Assembly: GCF_949628265.1 (NCBI RefSeq)
Contig: NC_088790.1
Coordinates: forward strand, 6,452,545-6,516,544
Origin: Cloeon dipterum
Lineage: Eukaryota > Arthropoda > Insecta > Ephemeroptera > Baetidae
Direction: 5' to 3'
DNA: 64,000 nucleotides
Part shown: piece after piece, positions 1-12,300 of the stretch
Layout of the letters: each line of letters begins with the position of its first letter
How positions within the stretch are numbered: position 1 is the stretch's first letter
The notes under the pieces: model-generated
What the model was told of the DNA's origin: nothing
Database searches by the model: none
What the model saw: the letters and a program-made list of their open reading frames with translations, nothing else
Made by a program: the position numbers and the translations under genes

Positions 1-10
1 TGAGGAGGTA

Positions 11-16
11 TTTATT
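11..16 (-). terminator. Polyadenylation signal AATAAA of the serine protease
   Basis: AATAAA on the minus strand (tttatt on plus), about 150 bases beyond the protease stop codon at 166-168. The interval 17-165 is therefore best read as 3' UTR; no other coding signal was seen in it. Confidence 0.5.
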
Positions 17-165
17 CAAGTAGTTCCGAACGTTTGTATTGGCTTTGCAGGTTTTATCCTTTTGACCAAAGAAGAAAATGTCACCGGTAGGAGTAGAGCA
101 GCATGTTCGAGCCAAAGTCTAAGTATAAAGTTAAAAATTTGTTAATAACAAGTAAAAATCGAGGG

Positions 166-3100
166 CTAATGTGTTAAACGTTTTACATCAAAAGCAGCTT
201 TAGAGCACTCAGGAGGTTTAGGAGTGGTTGGTTTCTTGGTTGTGGTAGTTTTGGTTGTTGTTGGTTTCTTAGTCGTGGTTGGTTTGGTTGTGGTTGGTTT
301 CTTAGTCGTGGTTGGTTTGGTTGTGGTTGGTTTCTTAGTCGTGGTTGGTTTTGGGGTTGTTGTTGGTTTGGTTGTAGTTGTTTTGGATGTAGTGGTTTTG
401 ATAGTAGTGGTTTTGATAGTAGTGGTGGTAGTTGGAGTGGTTGTTGTGGTGGTAGTTGGAGTAGTTGTCGTAGTTGGAGTGGTTGTCGTAGTTGGAGTAG
501 TTGTCGTAGTTGGAGTGGTGGTCGTAGTTGGAGTGGTTGTCGTAGTTGGAGTGGTGGTCGTAGTTGGAGTGGTGGTCGTAGTTGGAGTGGTTGTCGTAGT
601 TGGAGTGGTGGTCGTAGTTGGAGTGGTTGTCGTAGTTGGAGTGGTGGTCGTAGTTGGAGTGGTTGTCGTAGTTGGAGTGGTTGTGGTGGTAGTGTCAGAA
701 GAAGGGGTCGTTGTCAAATCTGCGAATTTTCATTCGTTGAAGAATAGTATTAGTCGTTGGCGGAAATCATTACCAGTTCCGATTGTTGCGGACATCCAGC
801 CTAGGAAAGAAGAGACTCGAGCATACCCATTTGGTCCGGCATCGCAACCATAAATAGAACCATACGAGACAACGCCAATTTGCACAACACTCCCATTACT
901 GTCGGTGTACACCAAGGGACCCCCACTGTCACCCTAAAAATATTATTTCGTCAGACTGTGGTCGGCCAGAAATTGAAAGGGAGGTACCTTGCAGTGGCTT
1001 TTATTGGTTTGTGTTGCGCAGCACAAGGTGCTGTCAATAACGGACGGGCCGTAATAAGAGAGGCATTCCGTATTGGAAATAACAGGCAGAACAACGTAAT
1101 TCAAATACGTGCTATCAAACGGTGCTATCTAGAATTTTACAAAATTTTCAATCATCAAGAAATCTCAAATTTATTAAGGCTATGAGTTGTTAACTGTTTG
1201 TGAATCTTCCAAAGCCACTGACGGTCGCGTTGACTCCGACAAATGTTTTCGTGGCATCGCTCGCAGGAGGCAGCTTGACAACATTGATGTAATCTAAACG
1301 CAGAAAAGTCGTGCTCGTTATTTGGAAAAAACATTTTATCTTATTATTACCAGTCAAATTCAAAGGAGTTGGTAGTTTCAGTAAAGCAATGTCATTAACC
1401 AGTGTGTAATCACTGTAATTGGGGTGGTAATAGCTTGTGGTTGTGTTCATTTTCACCCAACCAGGAGTACCACTTGATGGCCATCGATAAATTGCTCCGA
1501 ATAAAAGTGCGAAATGGGTGTAGCTGAATTTTGAATCGTAAATTAAAAATAATTTTTCTTCCAAATTTTTACGGTTTAACGCAATGAGCTGCAGTTAATA
1601 CCCAATCTGGAAGTATCAGTGATCCACCGCAAGTCATTGAACCGTCCATAACAATTACAACTTGGTAGGGAAACTGTTTCAGAACAGCTTGTGTCCCTCC
1701 AATAATTTGCTTTGCAGCATAGTTGAATTTTCCAGGGGATGCCCCTTTTGATTTTAAAATTTAACATTAAAATTTGTTCATAATTTTAACTCAATCATAT
1801 TGCCTTGGTTAATGGGTTTGAATCCTGTTCCAGGACCTTTGGGCAGTAAATTTTCTTCAATTGCCTTCAGTTGTTCCTTTGTGAATGTTTCTTTGGTTTT
1901 GTCTTTCACTTTGTATACAGGAGTGACATTTTCTTGCCCAGATGTCTCAAGCAATGATATCTATATTTTAGAATATTACGCACAATCACAAAGTTTAATT
2001 AAATGTTTTTAAATAAAGACAAACAAAAAATAAATAGGGACCGAGGCATTGGTTCAAACTCAAATTGAGTCTAGAAAAAAAATCAAAAGGTTGCGATATG
2101 TTTTTTCAGTGATTCTAAAACCATAATAGCTGGATGGTGCTTTTTTTAAGTGAGCAATGTTATATTTTGTTTTATAATGATCATAATAATTAATAATATA
2201 TATACCATAATATGACAATTTACTGATTTATAACTTTAGTTGCTCATATCCAAATGTGTATTACAGCTGTACATTCTGTTTTCTTGATTTTTCGTGTACA
2301 TTGACAATTAGCATTAAAACATGAACATGTTAAAGCGTCGAGTGCGGGCTGAATGCTTGGCTCACTTTAGTTGTCATTTCATAACAATAATATATATTTG
2401 TTTGGGAGAAGTTTGCATATTTTGCCAATTTTCCCCTCTCTAGTACGCGTGAATTAACTTCAATAGGCTAGCGTTTCAATGAAAGACCCCGGCGCAGGGC
2501 AATCGGTGGTCGCGTAATAAAGGACCAGCCTGATCTCTTGTGACGTATGCCATACGCCATACAAGCAAAACGGAGGACTGCGCTTCTGTACCGCTACATA
2601 GCTATTGAATCAACTTTACTCTCTTTCTTTTATAAGCATATATACAAACAGTTTTCAAAAACGACTGTTTTTTAGTAAGTTTTTTCGAGACAAAGTAAAA
2701 CTACTAAGAAAAGCAAAGCAGAGCCCAAACCATTTAAAGCAAAATAGAAAATTTGTCAAGCAGCACAGACTTTTTCGCTATTTTATCAGTGTATTGAATT
2801 GTTTGATTGTATTTATTCTGGGCTAATATGAAGGACTAATAAAATAATTCCGCCATGTTAAGTTCCCCCCATTCATTCCTGCAGAGGAAGAAATATGCTC
2901 GTAATTTTTATTTTCCTGATTTTTACTTCTGACATAGCATGAAATCGATAAAATCGCGATAAATCGCATCTCAATAACATCCCGTAAGAACAACATGGTT
3001 TCACGAGCCTCAGTTGGATAGGAGCTCGCACACCAAGGTCTTTCATTGAAACAAAAAACTGGTGAAAACTGTATGATGCAAGCGCACAGTTTAACGGGCA

Positions 3101-3649
3101 GCTTTCGCGTTTCAAGCAAGCACAGACTGGCACAAAATATTGCAATAATGGGGATTCGTCTGGATTTTTCACAATGGTTAATATGAAATTAGGTCCAGCC
3201 CTGAAGCATCACCAGGTTTCCAGGTATCAACAATGCGAGCCACAAGCTTGGTTACTTTACTGTGGTTAAGAAAGTTTTTAATGCTTGAAAAGAAAATTTT
3301 ATAGAGCTATAATATTTTCTAGCTCTAGAGTAAATCAATGGAATTCCGTAATTGTATACTTTTTGTACAATTTACTCGATTTTGGCTCTGATTATAGTTT
3401 GACCAAAGCAGTTGGTTTTAAGATACAGGCTCAAAATTGATAGCATTTAGTCAACTGTCTATATATGTTATTTTCGAGTTAACGTATATAGACAAGATTA
3501 AATAGATTACTGAATTAATAAATTTTCTGAGTGTTATTAGATGTAGACCCACTTGAAAATAATGGGAATACGTGCATATAGAGTTAATCTAAAACGCTTA
3601 CTTGGAAAACACCAACGGATAGTATAAGCAGGGCCACACCACTCATCAT
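166..3649 (-). CDS. Secreted chymotrypsin-like S1 serine protease with mucin-like C-terminal tail (8 exons, about 499 aa)
   Basis: An S1 (trypsin/chymotrypsin) protease, expected to be secreted and to cut other proteins. My exon model, read leftward, is 3649-3602, 1960-1804, 1744-1573, 1523-1351, 1293-1195, 1124-988, 933-774 and 719-166; all phases agree and the total is 1500 nt. Exon 1 encodes a hydrophobic signal peptide ([16 protein letters not shown]). A pro-region of about 65 residues without a clip domain follows, then the activation site IIGG, the His motif (VLTAAHC), the Asp motif (DIALLKL) and the Ser motif (HCKGDSGGPL). The residue six before the catalytic Ser is Ser, and Gly follows in VSYGS, so the pocket looks chymotrypsin-like rather than trypsin-like. 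Intron 2 uses a GC donor, and the intron-5 splice sites are weak. The last exon adds about 184 Thr/Pro/Lys residues ending [14 protein letters not shown]. If the 54-bp last intron is retained, translation stops at 730 and the tail is lost. The fold is certain; the substrate is unknown. Confidence 0.85.
431..690 (-). repeat. 18-bp coding minisatellite (TTTTTP units)
   Basis: About 14 tandem copies of an 18-bp unit (on the plus strand, gttggagtggttgtcgta and close variants). On the minus strand this reads as Thr5-Pro hexapeptides inside the last exon of the serine protease. Units differ mainly at synonymous third bases, so the array has kept the reading frame. From 230 to 430 the Thr-rich pattern continues as less regular KPTTTK/KKPTTT repeats. 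Such Thr/Pro tracts are typical sites of O-glycosylation; that role is inferred. Confidence 0.9.
1961..3601 (-). other. Large first intron of the serine protease, no gene seen
   Basis: This 1.64-kb interval separates the signal-peptide exon (donor GTAAGC at 3601-3596) from exon 2 (acceptor at 1962-1961). It is AT-rich. Its short open frames have no recognisable homology. A fragment of about 50 bp at 2440-2490 (core tagcgtttcaatg, then aaagacc) matches part of the dispersed repeat found around labial. Confidence 0.6.
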
Positions 3650-3670
3650 GGCTGGACGAGAGGTGTTTCT

Positions 3671-3707
3671 CAATCTGACGTGCTGGCTGATGGTCGTGGT
3701 TTATATA
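3671..3707 (-). promoter_or_regulatory. TATA box and initiator of the serine protease gene
   Basis: On the minus strand TATATAAA lies at 3707-3700. About 30 bases downstream is TCAGATT (around 3679-3673), which resembles the arthropod initiator TCAKTY. The protease ATG at 3649 would then follow a 5' leader of only about 28 bases. Spacing and order fit a core promoter; the start site itself is inferred. Confidence 0.6.
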
Positions 3708-4126
3708 CCAGTCAGTTTGCCAACGTCATTTCCATGTTCCACGCCTGCCAATATCTCATCGAATGCAAACCCTCTATTAAAAATGTTTATTATCTCGTGA
3801 TAGTGCTCGCTATGTTTTCGCATTTCAAAACAGGAAATTTCAGAAATATGGCGACTCGCTGTTAACTGGAACAGATGCAAAATTTCTGTGCATATTGATA
3901 AATATGTTTTAATCGTTTCCCACGACTGCCATGTTTTCACAAATTCACAAATTTTATTGAAATCTATAACTTATTTAAATTAAAATTAACATATTATATT
4001 TTTTTAAGTAGAATAACATGCGTTATTAGCCTTTCATTTAGTGAAGCCATTAAACTATTTAATTTAATTTAATTAATATTATAGTCATTGATTGTGAGTG
4101 AAAGAAACAGATTGATTATTAACTAG

Positions 4127-4256
4127 CAGCGGCGATTGCTAACATAAAATACAAAATTGTACTAAATAATTAGGATAATTAGAATATTGCAAAAATTGTT
4201 CAAGAAATAATCAAAATTTAACCCTTTGTATAGGTAGTTACTAACAATCGCCGCTG
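4127..4256. repeat. Short MITE-like element with 16-bp inverted ends
   Basis: The ends are cagcggcgattgctaa at 4127-4142 and, inverted with one mismatch, ttaacaatcgccgctg-like sequence ending at 4256. The roughly 100 bp between them is AT-rich and non-coding. No clear target-site duplication was found, so the superfamily is undecided. Confidence 0.55.
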
Positions 4257-4922
4257 ACACAGCGAAATACTAGTACGAAAAGCAATGGTTCATGATGAAG
4301 TTCTATTATATATTTGTAAGCCTTGCAGCAGTAGAGAACGTGAATCGCGCCACGGTCTCCTGCCGTCTTCACGGTAATGCCACCTGTTGGAGGAACCTCT
4401 AAGCAAGTTGGCGAGCACAAAAGCGTGCGCAACGCGCAACTATTGTTTGTTTACCTTGCTACGGTCAAGTTATTCAGTTCGTATTTGAGTGCTGATTTAG
4501 ACGGAATTATGATCGTTTTCAAAGTAAGTACCCATTCTGGATTAGCTAGAACTTGAATTTAGTGTCTAGGGGAATGCAGTGCATGCGGAAAATTCGCTTC
4601 ATGGAACAAATCGTTAAAAAATGTGAGCGAAAGCAGTCGTGAAGGTTTGTGTTATACCTGCCGACCTTGGCAGTGATATTGTTTATGACGTTTGGTTGAA
4701 GATGCAAGGTGGGCAAATTGATTTTTGTGCCGAAAATTCATTTTTGTGTGTTAAATTGTATATACATCATGTGAGGTATGTATGTACATACCTATCATTT
4801 TATTGTCATTTTTGTGACATGAAAAAATGCAGGTATGATATCTAGTATCGGGTAGTATGATAACTAAGCGATCATCCCTTATATTATAAACAACTCTAAT
4901 GAAGTGAAAATTGGAGGGTGCT

Positions 4923-6237
4923 GCAACTGTGACCCGCGGCAATCGTGCCCTAAGTTAAAATGGTGGGAAGGGGAGGAATGTGGCATCAGGGTTTCGTCCT
5001 TAGGGAGGGTCTTTTGAGGGTGGTTGTGGCCTAAAAGTAATGTTACTTTAAATAAAAAAATCTGCTTGCAATATCTTTGATTTCCTGCTTAATTCGCATC
5101 GAATATATTTAAAATGTGTGTTGATATCAAGATAATAACATGACAATCGAGTCTGCTCCTTGTTAAATTAAATTCTGAAAGTTTTGCTTTGGTCACGATT
5201 GCCGCGAGTCTCAGTTGCCATTCAATCGCTTCAACAGTGACAAAGAGACGAGCTTGCAACGCAGCACCCTCCGAGGGTGTTTAGCCCGTGCACATATTTA
5301 GGCTGTGCATGAAAAGGGAGGCGCGCTTCTTCACAATTAAAAAAGTCGCTCGCAGGTCAGATTTTCCTTTGCAGCCGACCGCTTTTGTGTGCGTGACAAT
5401 TATGTATTGACTGGCGCGATGCTGGGGGTGCGTGAAAAATCAGGAAGTGAACAGACATCCTCCTTGCTCTGGGTTAACGCACTAGAGAAATTATTATTTC
5501 TTTATTTATATGAATAATATATCTAAAAATATCTGCAAGGTACTTAATTCTAATTTAATTTATAACATTTAAGTCTCCAGTAAGAGAATAATTGGATTGA
5601 AACTTTTGGAGATCATGATTTACAATAATTAGATCAGATAATTATTACTAGTTTCCAGAAATTATGTTGCATTACTCACTTACTCATTTGATCGTGGTTG
5701 AGTCATTAATTTAACAATCATGTTATGGCAATTTTATGATTATTATTAACATGAAGTATTAGTCAAGGTGTCTCTTTCATGGATTCCTGTATATTTGATT
5801 TTTCACGCACCCCCAGCATCGCGCCGTGATTTTTCACGCACCCCCAGCATCGCGCCAGTCAATACATTATTGTCAAGCACACAAAAGCGGTCGGCTGCAA
5901 AGGAAAAGTGACCTGCGAGCGACTTTTTTAATTGTGAAGCGGCGCGCCCCCTTTTGATGCACAGCCTAAATATGTGCACGGGCTAAACACCCTCGGAGGG
6001 TACTGCGTTGCAAGCTCGTCTTATTATCTTGATATCAACACACATTTTAAATATATTCGATGCGAATTAAGCAGGAAATCAAAGATATTGTAAGCAAATT
6101 TATTTATTTAAAGTAGCATTATTATTTAGGCCACAACCACCCTCAAAAGACCCTCCCTAAGGACGAAACCCTGATGCCGCACTGCTCCCCTTCCCACCAT
6201 TTTAACTTAGGGCACGATTGCCGCGGGTCACAGTTGC
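4923..6237. repeat. Fold-back element with about 0.45-0.5-kb inverted arms
   Basis: The left arm (4923-5442) and right arm (5796-6237) are long, nearly identical inverted copies. The outermost bases, gcaactgtgacccgcggc on the left, recur as the reverse complement ending at 6237. The spacer 5443-5795 is AT-rich and non-coding. The left arm holds about 100 extra bases (5142-5240) containing another copy of the terminal motif (cacgattgccgcg). The right arm has a 31-bp tandem duplication at 5796-5826/5827-5857 (cacgcacccccagcatcgcg inside each unit). No transposase frame is present, so the element is non-autonomous. No convincing target duplication was found. Confidence 0.85.
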
Positions 6238-6406
6238 CTGTCACTCTTTTATTTTACACTGTTATTTTTGTCACAATTAGATTGCAAATTTTACACACAA
6301 TATTAGGTGACAGATGGTAGATGGTGCAATTACAGGCCCCATTTTTAATTTATTTATCGGTTGTCAACTATTTGATTTTATTTGAGATTGTTGACTGTAA
6401 CACACT

Positions 6407-7845
6407 TAGACATCTGAGCCGCCCGCATTTTGATCGGCGGCTGGCTTTCCGGCTCCGAGCCGTCAATACAGACATCGGCGGCTGGCTGGCAAAATTTCAT
6501 CGGCTCGGCTGGCGGCTGGCTTGCAGCCGGCTCATGTGCTTTTTAAGACTGCATAACTAAAAAATCGCAACTAACAACTAACGCGTAACACGCTGTAAAC
6601 TGCAGTGATCGCAAAAATCCGCATTTTTCCGGAAAAAAACAAACTGCATTGCTAAAAAATATTTTAGAGTTTTTTTTATGAAATTTTGCGATTTTTTTCT
6701 GAATCACATGCATTTTTATAGAACTTCAAAAATGCTCATGATGCTGGATGACCAAAAGTAGGGATTTTTAAAAAAGTCGGTGGGTTAATTCCTCTGAAAG
6801 ACCGAAAATTTTAACACTCAACAGTCATCGTAATTTTCCAAAATTTCTGACTTTTGACACGGAATGTGACCTTTTTGGGTTTTTCGAAAAAATGCAGAAA
6901 AACCTAAATCTGGAGGATTTTCCCGCTGGTATTATACGCAAAAAATAGTGGTTAATTTTTGCACATTGCAAAATTGGGGAGCCCTGGTAAGCTATAAGTA
7001 TGCTTTAAAATGGATGACAAAGTAATGTTAAAATTAAGTTTTTTGTATTACATTTTTGTTTTTCCTTTCAAATGGCCATAATTTAAGTTTATATTTTAGG
7101 AATGAAGAAGCAATGAAATTTTAAGATGAAAGAAGCGAATTAGGTGGGAAATCAGTTTTCAAATTGGAAAAACACGTTGCGAACAGGGTTCGCCAATTTC
7201 ACAATGCGCAAAAAATCAGCTGGCAACAAACCCACAGTTTTGGGGTCTCCCGCATTTTTCAGATTTTAACCCCTAAAAAGTCATATTTCGCGCCGTAATA
7301 AGCTGAAATTTTGGAAAATTGCGTTGATCGAAGAGTTAAAATGTTCAGACTCTTAGTGAAACCATCAGTGGCTTTTATACTGATTTTGTAAAAATCCCTG
7401 TTTTTGGTTATCCATCATGAGAATTTTCCATAAAAATGTATGTGTTTTTTAAAAAAATGCTCTAAATTGCAGAAAAAACGCTTAAAACAGTTTTTTGCAC
7501 ATTGGGGGTTTTTCCGAAAAAAAAAATGCGGGTTTGCGGAGGAAAAATGAGGTTGCGAGTTACATAAATTTGCAACTCACAAGAAAAACAGCGTTTTTTA
7601 AGACAGTCGACTTACTGAGTACGAACTACTTCAGAAAAAATTTCCATGAAACAGAACGGTGCAAAGTTTTTTTTAACTTTGGGGCACGTGAAATGAAAAA
7701 ATGGAAAAGATAAAAATTATGGGTGGCTGGCTGGCTGGCGCGGCTCAGCTGGCTGAGCTGATTAAAAAGGTCGGCGGCTGGCGGCTCGAGAAAAGGACCG
7801 GCTGAGTCGGCTGGCGCGGCGCGGCGCGGCTGGCTCTGATGTCTA
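6407..7845. mobile_element. Non-autonomous hAT-like fold-back transposon with 8-bp target duplications
   Basis: The terminal inverted repeats begin TAGACATCTGAGCC (left, 6407) and end GGCTCTGATGTCTA (right, 7845). The octamer AACACACT lies directly outside both ends (6399-6406 and 7846-7853). An 8-bp duplication with TAG-type ends is typical of the hAT superfamily. The subterminal regions are rich in GGCGGCTGGC-like repeats. The interior is a diverged palindrome: the left-arm segment near 6730-6770 reappears inverted near 7385-7430. No open frame resembles a transposase, so mobility would need an enzyme supplied elsewhere. Confidence 0.8.
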
Positions 7846-7853
7846 AACACACT

Positions 7854-9120
7854 TCATGTTTTTTTTAAAAAAAAATATTATTCATTCTTTCATTCTTTTT
7901 TTTTACAAATAATTGAATGAAAACGTTATCTTTTGACTCTCTAAGTATTTATAAAGTAATTATGGGATGATAATCTAGGGGACCTTAAACATTAATTTAA
8001 ATTTATATATAAAAATTCACAATACTCTCCTAATCTTTCATGTTCCTATTTGAAACTGAAATTTAAAATAATTATGCCAAGCGTCGATCATTATGCAAGA
8101 ATGACACAGCGGAAAATTTTTGTGATTACGATGGGATTTTGAAATAACGAATTAAATTTACAACAATATTTAAAAAGACTAATCTTTTCCACTCTGAAGC
8201 ACTTAAAAACAGGCTTAATTTTTCTATCGAAGGAATTCTCACATTGTAAAGGTTAGCCTACAATTTGATTTCCATAACTTTAGAAATATCTAAAATTACT
8301 AACATAATTCGTACAATGTTATAAGCTAAACTTTTTATTTTTTTATCCTCCATTCAAATACAACTTCAAATGACAGTCAAATTAACCTGACCTCTCTAAT
8401 GTCGCAAGAGAAAATGTTAGTTACTAAATCGGATTCTAAGATTACAATTTTAAAAATTACATAATTACTATACTTTTATCAAAGATATCACTAAATAGCA
8501 CGATAAAACTAAAAAGCATTTTCTTGAATCCCTCTGCAATAAGTGTGTTAGTTAAAAGACTTTAAATATTACGTGCTTTTGACATAACACAGCTTGCTTG
8601 ACTGAGCTACCTGAACCGAAACTTAATCATTGCAGTTTTGCAAGAGTATCGTAATCAAATATCTTTTTTATTTTCACTGAATTTTACACATTAATGGGAA
8701 TTGATTTTGTGAAATGGTAGAATTTCGCAATAATTTTGCCCATGACGCAGTTCCTTTGTTGTGTTTTGCACTGTTTTGGATGTTTCCTCTGTGAACGCAG
8801 GAAGGCAGTTTCGATATGGGAAAAATGATTTATGCGATTAATGTTCGGGACTAGACATGTGCTTGGTCACGTACCCATTTTTCGTCATCGTCAAACGTTG
8901 CAATACACGTAAATTAGACAAAAAGATAGCAAAGGAAAATTAATAATCACGTTAAAAAAGTGGTTTTCTATATAAACAATACACTGCCCATTCCTCGAAT
9001 GTAATCTAAACTCTCAATCCGCGAAATAAAAAAGAAGCAGAAATGGATCACCTTATTTATTCTTACTTAAAAGTAAGTTTTGAATACATATTTATTCAAA
9101 TGCATAAAAAGGGAAAGTCT
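7854..9120. other. AT-rich intergenic stretch, nothing recognised
   Basis: It lies between the fold-back block and a GC-rich segment near 9.1 kb. I saw no conserved coding frame, no RNA gene and no clear repeat. Confidence 0.5.
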
Positions 9121-9325
9121 AAAATCTTCTGCAAAGAGCGCCAATTACGGCATGGCGGTGAATGCCCAAATGCTGAGTTTGGCACGTGGTTAACACCGGC
9201 ATCTGGGGTGCGACGGGGGTGGATGGTGCTCACGCCGTCGCCGCCACCGCTGCCGAGGGGAGGGGGCGCTGGCGTGGAGGCCGCGAGACGGGCTGGCGGC
9301 TGGCAGTCAGTGGCATGGGGGCAGC

Positions 9326-9375
9326 ATGAGGGAGAGCACCTCCCTCAGCCTCGTCGACTCCCTTCTCAGCTGGCA
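9326..9375 (+). CDS. Candidate upstream first exon of Apc (weak)
   Basis: A GC-rich stretch (about 9150-9375) ends at a consensus donor (CTGGCA/GTGAGT). From the ATG at 9326 it reads MRESTSLSLVDSLLSWQ and leaves phase 2. The Apc exon that begins after the acceptor at 19336 is open in exactly the matching phase (A TGG CCA GCG GGA GCG ATG AGC), so the two would join to give 22 extra N-terminal residues. Phase agreement alone has a one-in-three chance, and I recognise no homology in the peptide. It may instead be 5' UTR, since a short ORF (MAVNAQMLSLARG) precedes it, or part of another transcript. Confidence 0.28.
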
Positions 9376-12300
9376 GTGAGTACAACATTCACAGAGCTTT
9401 TCGGCCTGTCTGATCTTTCGCCATCCAAGCACCCTCCGTACTTTTCCGGGACATAATTGGTTTCGTTATTTCAAATTTTGCAACGGCACAAAACAGAACG
9501 GATGCGAAGGAAGTCAAATTTTCGTCTCCCTTCTAGTGTCACTAATGGTTTTTGCTATTTCTAAAGGCATCGTCGTCAATATTATTTCAGTATTATCACG
9601 ATCATTTATCATTTTCCATTTTATTTTAGGCTTTTGAACGTCAACTTTATAGAACATTAATATATCACAATCGTCAGTTTAAATTCAGATTTTCAAACAA
9701 GTTTAACATTGTTTTGAACGTTTTGAAATGATAAATATCTTCAATCGCTTTTTCACTATCTTTTCCCAAAGTCGCCATCTTTTCATTGTAAATCTTTGAT
9801 GTTTGAGTATAATTTTCCCAACCCACTAATCGGATATCAGTTTAATGGAGCAATTAATCGGCTTAATGAGATTGCAACCGACGCAAAAACGTTCTCTATT
9901 GAACCGTGTCAACTCAAGAGTTTGTCTTTCGCGCCTGCACGTCCGCAGAACATACATGGGGTCCACATCCAATTTATTGCGTTTGAATTTCATTTCATCT
10001 CTTGCAGAGGAATCACCCCTTTTGAAACGCCACCCCCTCGCGGCTGCAAAGCAATTTAAAAAGCCAGCCATCGCAATTTCGTGTGTGTGAAATCGTAAAA
10101 GACGCCGCTCGGTCTCGGAAGGGCAAGTGCGCGCCGCGATGAGTCAGCTGATGACTTTTGACTGGATGCATATGTGTCTCGGAGGTGCAGTTAAAACGCT
10201 CGCGTGCATGCAAGCGTCCACGAGTACATGGCCATGTACTTACAGGGAATAAAACCAATAACACGAGAGCACACAGCTGCGGCAATCCATTTAATTGGTT
10301 CATTTGGCCGGCGCAGAAATGTAATTTATCCCGCACCCTCCCACGGAGCATAATAATGTTGCGTGGCCTAGATCTCTGCTTGTGTAACACACATCTAGCC
10401 GGCTGCAGTGCTGCTACCCCCTCATTGCGCTCATTATTGCTCCAAATCTCACGCAATTTCATGCGCTTTACCCCTCTTTTATGCTGCGCCCGGCTGGCTG
10501 GCGAAACATTACAGCATAAAACGCATTTATCGCCGCCCGGCTGCCCAGCATATTTTTATTTCATCAGATTTCTTGATCCTTGTTTATGTGGCCCGGTATC
10601 GAAGGCATGCACTCTGTCTGCGTCCGGGGGTATTTGTGGCAGTGCGGCCACGCTGCTTTTATGGCAGAACGTCTGGGACGCGCATTACTATATGGAACGT
10701 TATCCCGCTGTCGCGTGGGACTTTGACCGCTATCACGGCTAGAAGCATTAATGAAATTTTAAATTTTCATGCACGTGAGTGCTCGCCACGGGAAATGTGA
10801 TGGATTGCTTTGCTCTTGTCGTTTGACTTTTATAAATCACAAGCACGGAGACTGAAAACATTTGTAATTTGTTGAAAGATCCGGAGTTGATATGAAACAT
10901 GGAAAAATTCAAAAGAAAATGGTGCTACAAAATGCTGTGAAAATATCAAACACACGTGTAGTTTTCGTTTATAAAGTGACTTAAATCATTTGCCAAATCA
11001 AGTCAACTTTTGAACTATTGACGATGGCCAAAATTAACGAAATCTTAACACAGATGTAATTAATTAAGAGTTGTTTTTTATTGCTAGAGTTAATATAAAT
11101 TAACTTAGTTCTAATGACAAAGTATCATAGCCTTAATTTTACCACCTATAACAGATCATATTCTTCATCAACCGATCAGAATCCTCTATAATTGAGTCAA
11201 TCACGGTTGCCCAAATAAGCGTGCACTAGTGTAGCATCGTAAAAACATTAGTTTCTTTCAATAATACTCATTTTCAATACATGATTAAAAACTTGCAGAA
11301 ATCCTAAAGATTTGCCTCTTAAATATTTATATGTAAAAATAACTTATTTATTTTAATATACAACTCAAAGAGCAGCCATTTCTTCATGGTCGAATGTGAT
11401 ACGAGACTTAAATTTAATTATGGTCAGATTGCTTCCATGACGAATTAAATTTTCATAGTTTTTCTGTCCTTGAAACCCTGACTCAATTGATTTAATTGGA
11501 AAATTGTGTGTTTTATCAATGATTTTCTGATTTTTTTTTCACGTTGTATGAAATTTAATAACATGGCTACTTTCACCTCGCGTCATATGAGCGCTCATTT
11601 CATTTCTGAAAAGCTCATCACTCAAGCGAACACGGCGGGGCAAACTTAATCCATCGCAATGCGTTTTAATGAGGCAGCAGGCACATGCACACACTTTGCT
11701 TATTACTTTTTCATTACATATACAAAACAGTTGCACATCCGAACTAACGCGGAGAGCCACCCCTGCACCACACACCACCCTACGCAGCGGGGGTATGTAA
11801 TGCAATGCGTCGTGCGGGCGGGGGTGGAATTTTTACGCTCATCAGCGAAATCCCGCGACACGGCCTCAATAATATAATGAATGAAACGCAGGCAGGCAGC
11901 ACCCAAGCTCGAGGATTAATTTATGACTCTCTACAAAAGTGTCTGCTGTGTATTTATATTTATTGCTCGGGGGTGAATTTCAATTAAATCCTCAAACGCC
12001 ACAAGATAAAAAGCAGGCTTACACGACCGAGCCAACGTCGGCGTGTCTGCATACTCTAGATTATTCAAAACCAGACACTTCTTGCTCGCCGGGAGAGCGC
12101 GAATATATTAATATTATGATGTGTATTTCATACAGGCGGAGACACTTTCGGCATGCAACTTGAATTTTTATGGTTTACTTCGTGCTCCCGTTTTCCGCGC
12201 TCACGATTCTCGCCGTTTTTCTCCAGTTTCGGAATTCCAGCCACGAAAGAGCCTGTTTTATCTCCTCGGGAACGTCACTCAACTCGCAACGAAACCGCGC

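Noticed and set aside
224..853. Plus-strand Val/Gly-rich frame of 209 codons
   Set aside because: It is the antisense of the Thr-rich minisatellite; the minus-strand frame joins a real protease by splicing.
9043..9456. 137-codon frame around the GC-rich 9.3-kb segment
   Set aside because: It reads through a consensus donor at 9376 and its phase does not join the next Apc exon; only the shorter frame from 9326 is kept as a weak candidate.
10158..10742. 194-codon plus-strand frame
   Set aside because: Cys/Leu/Arg-rich random-looking translation, no domain, no splice context, and overlapped by equally long frames on the other strand.
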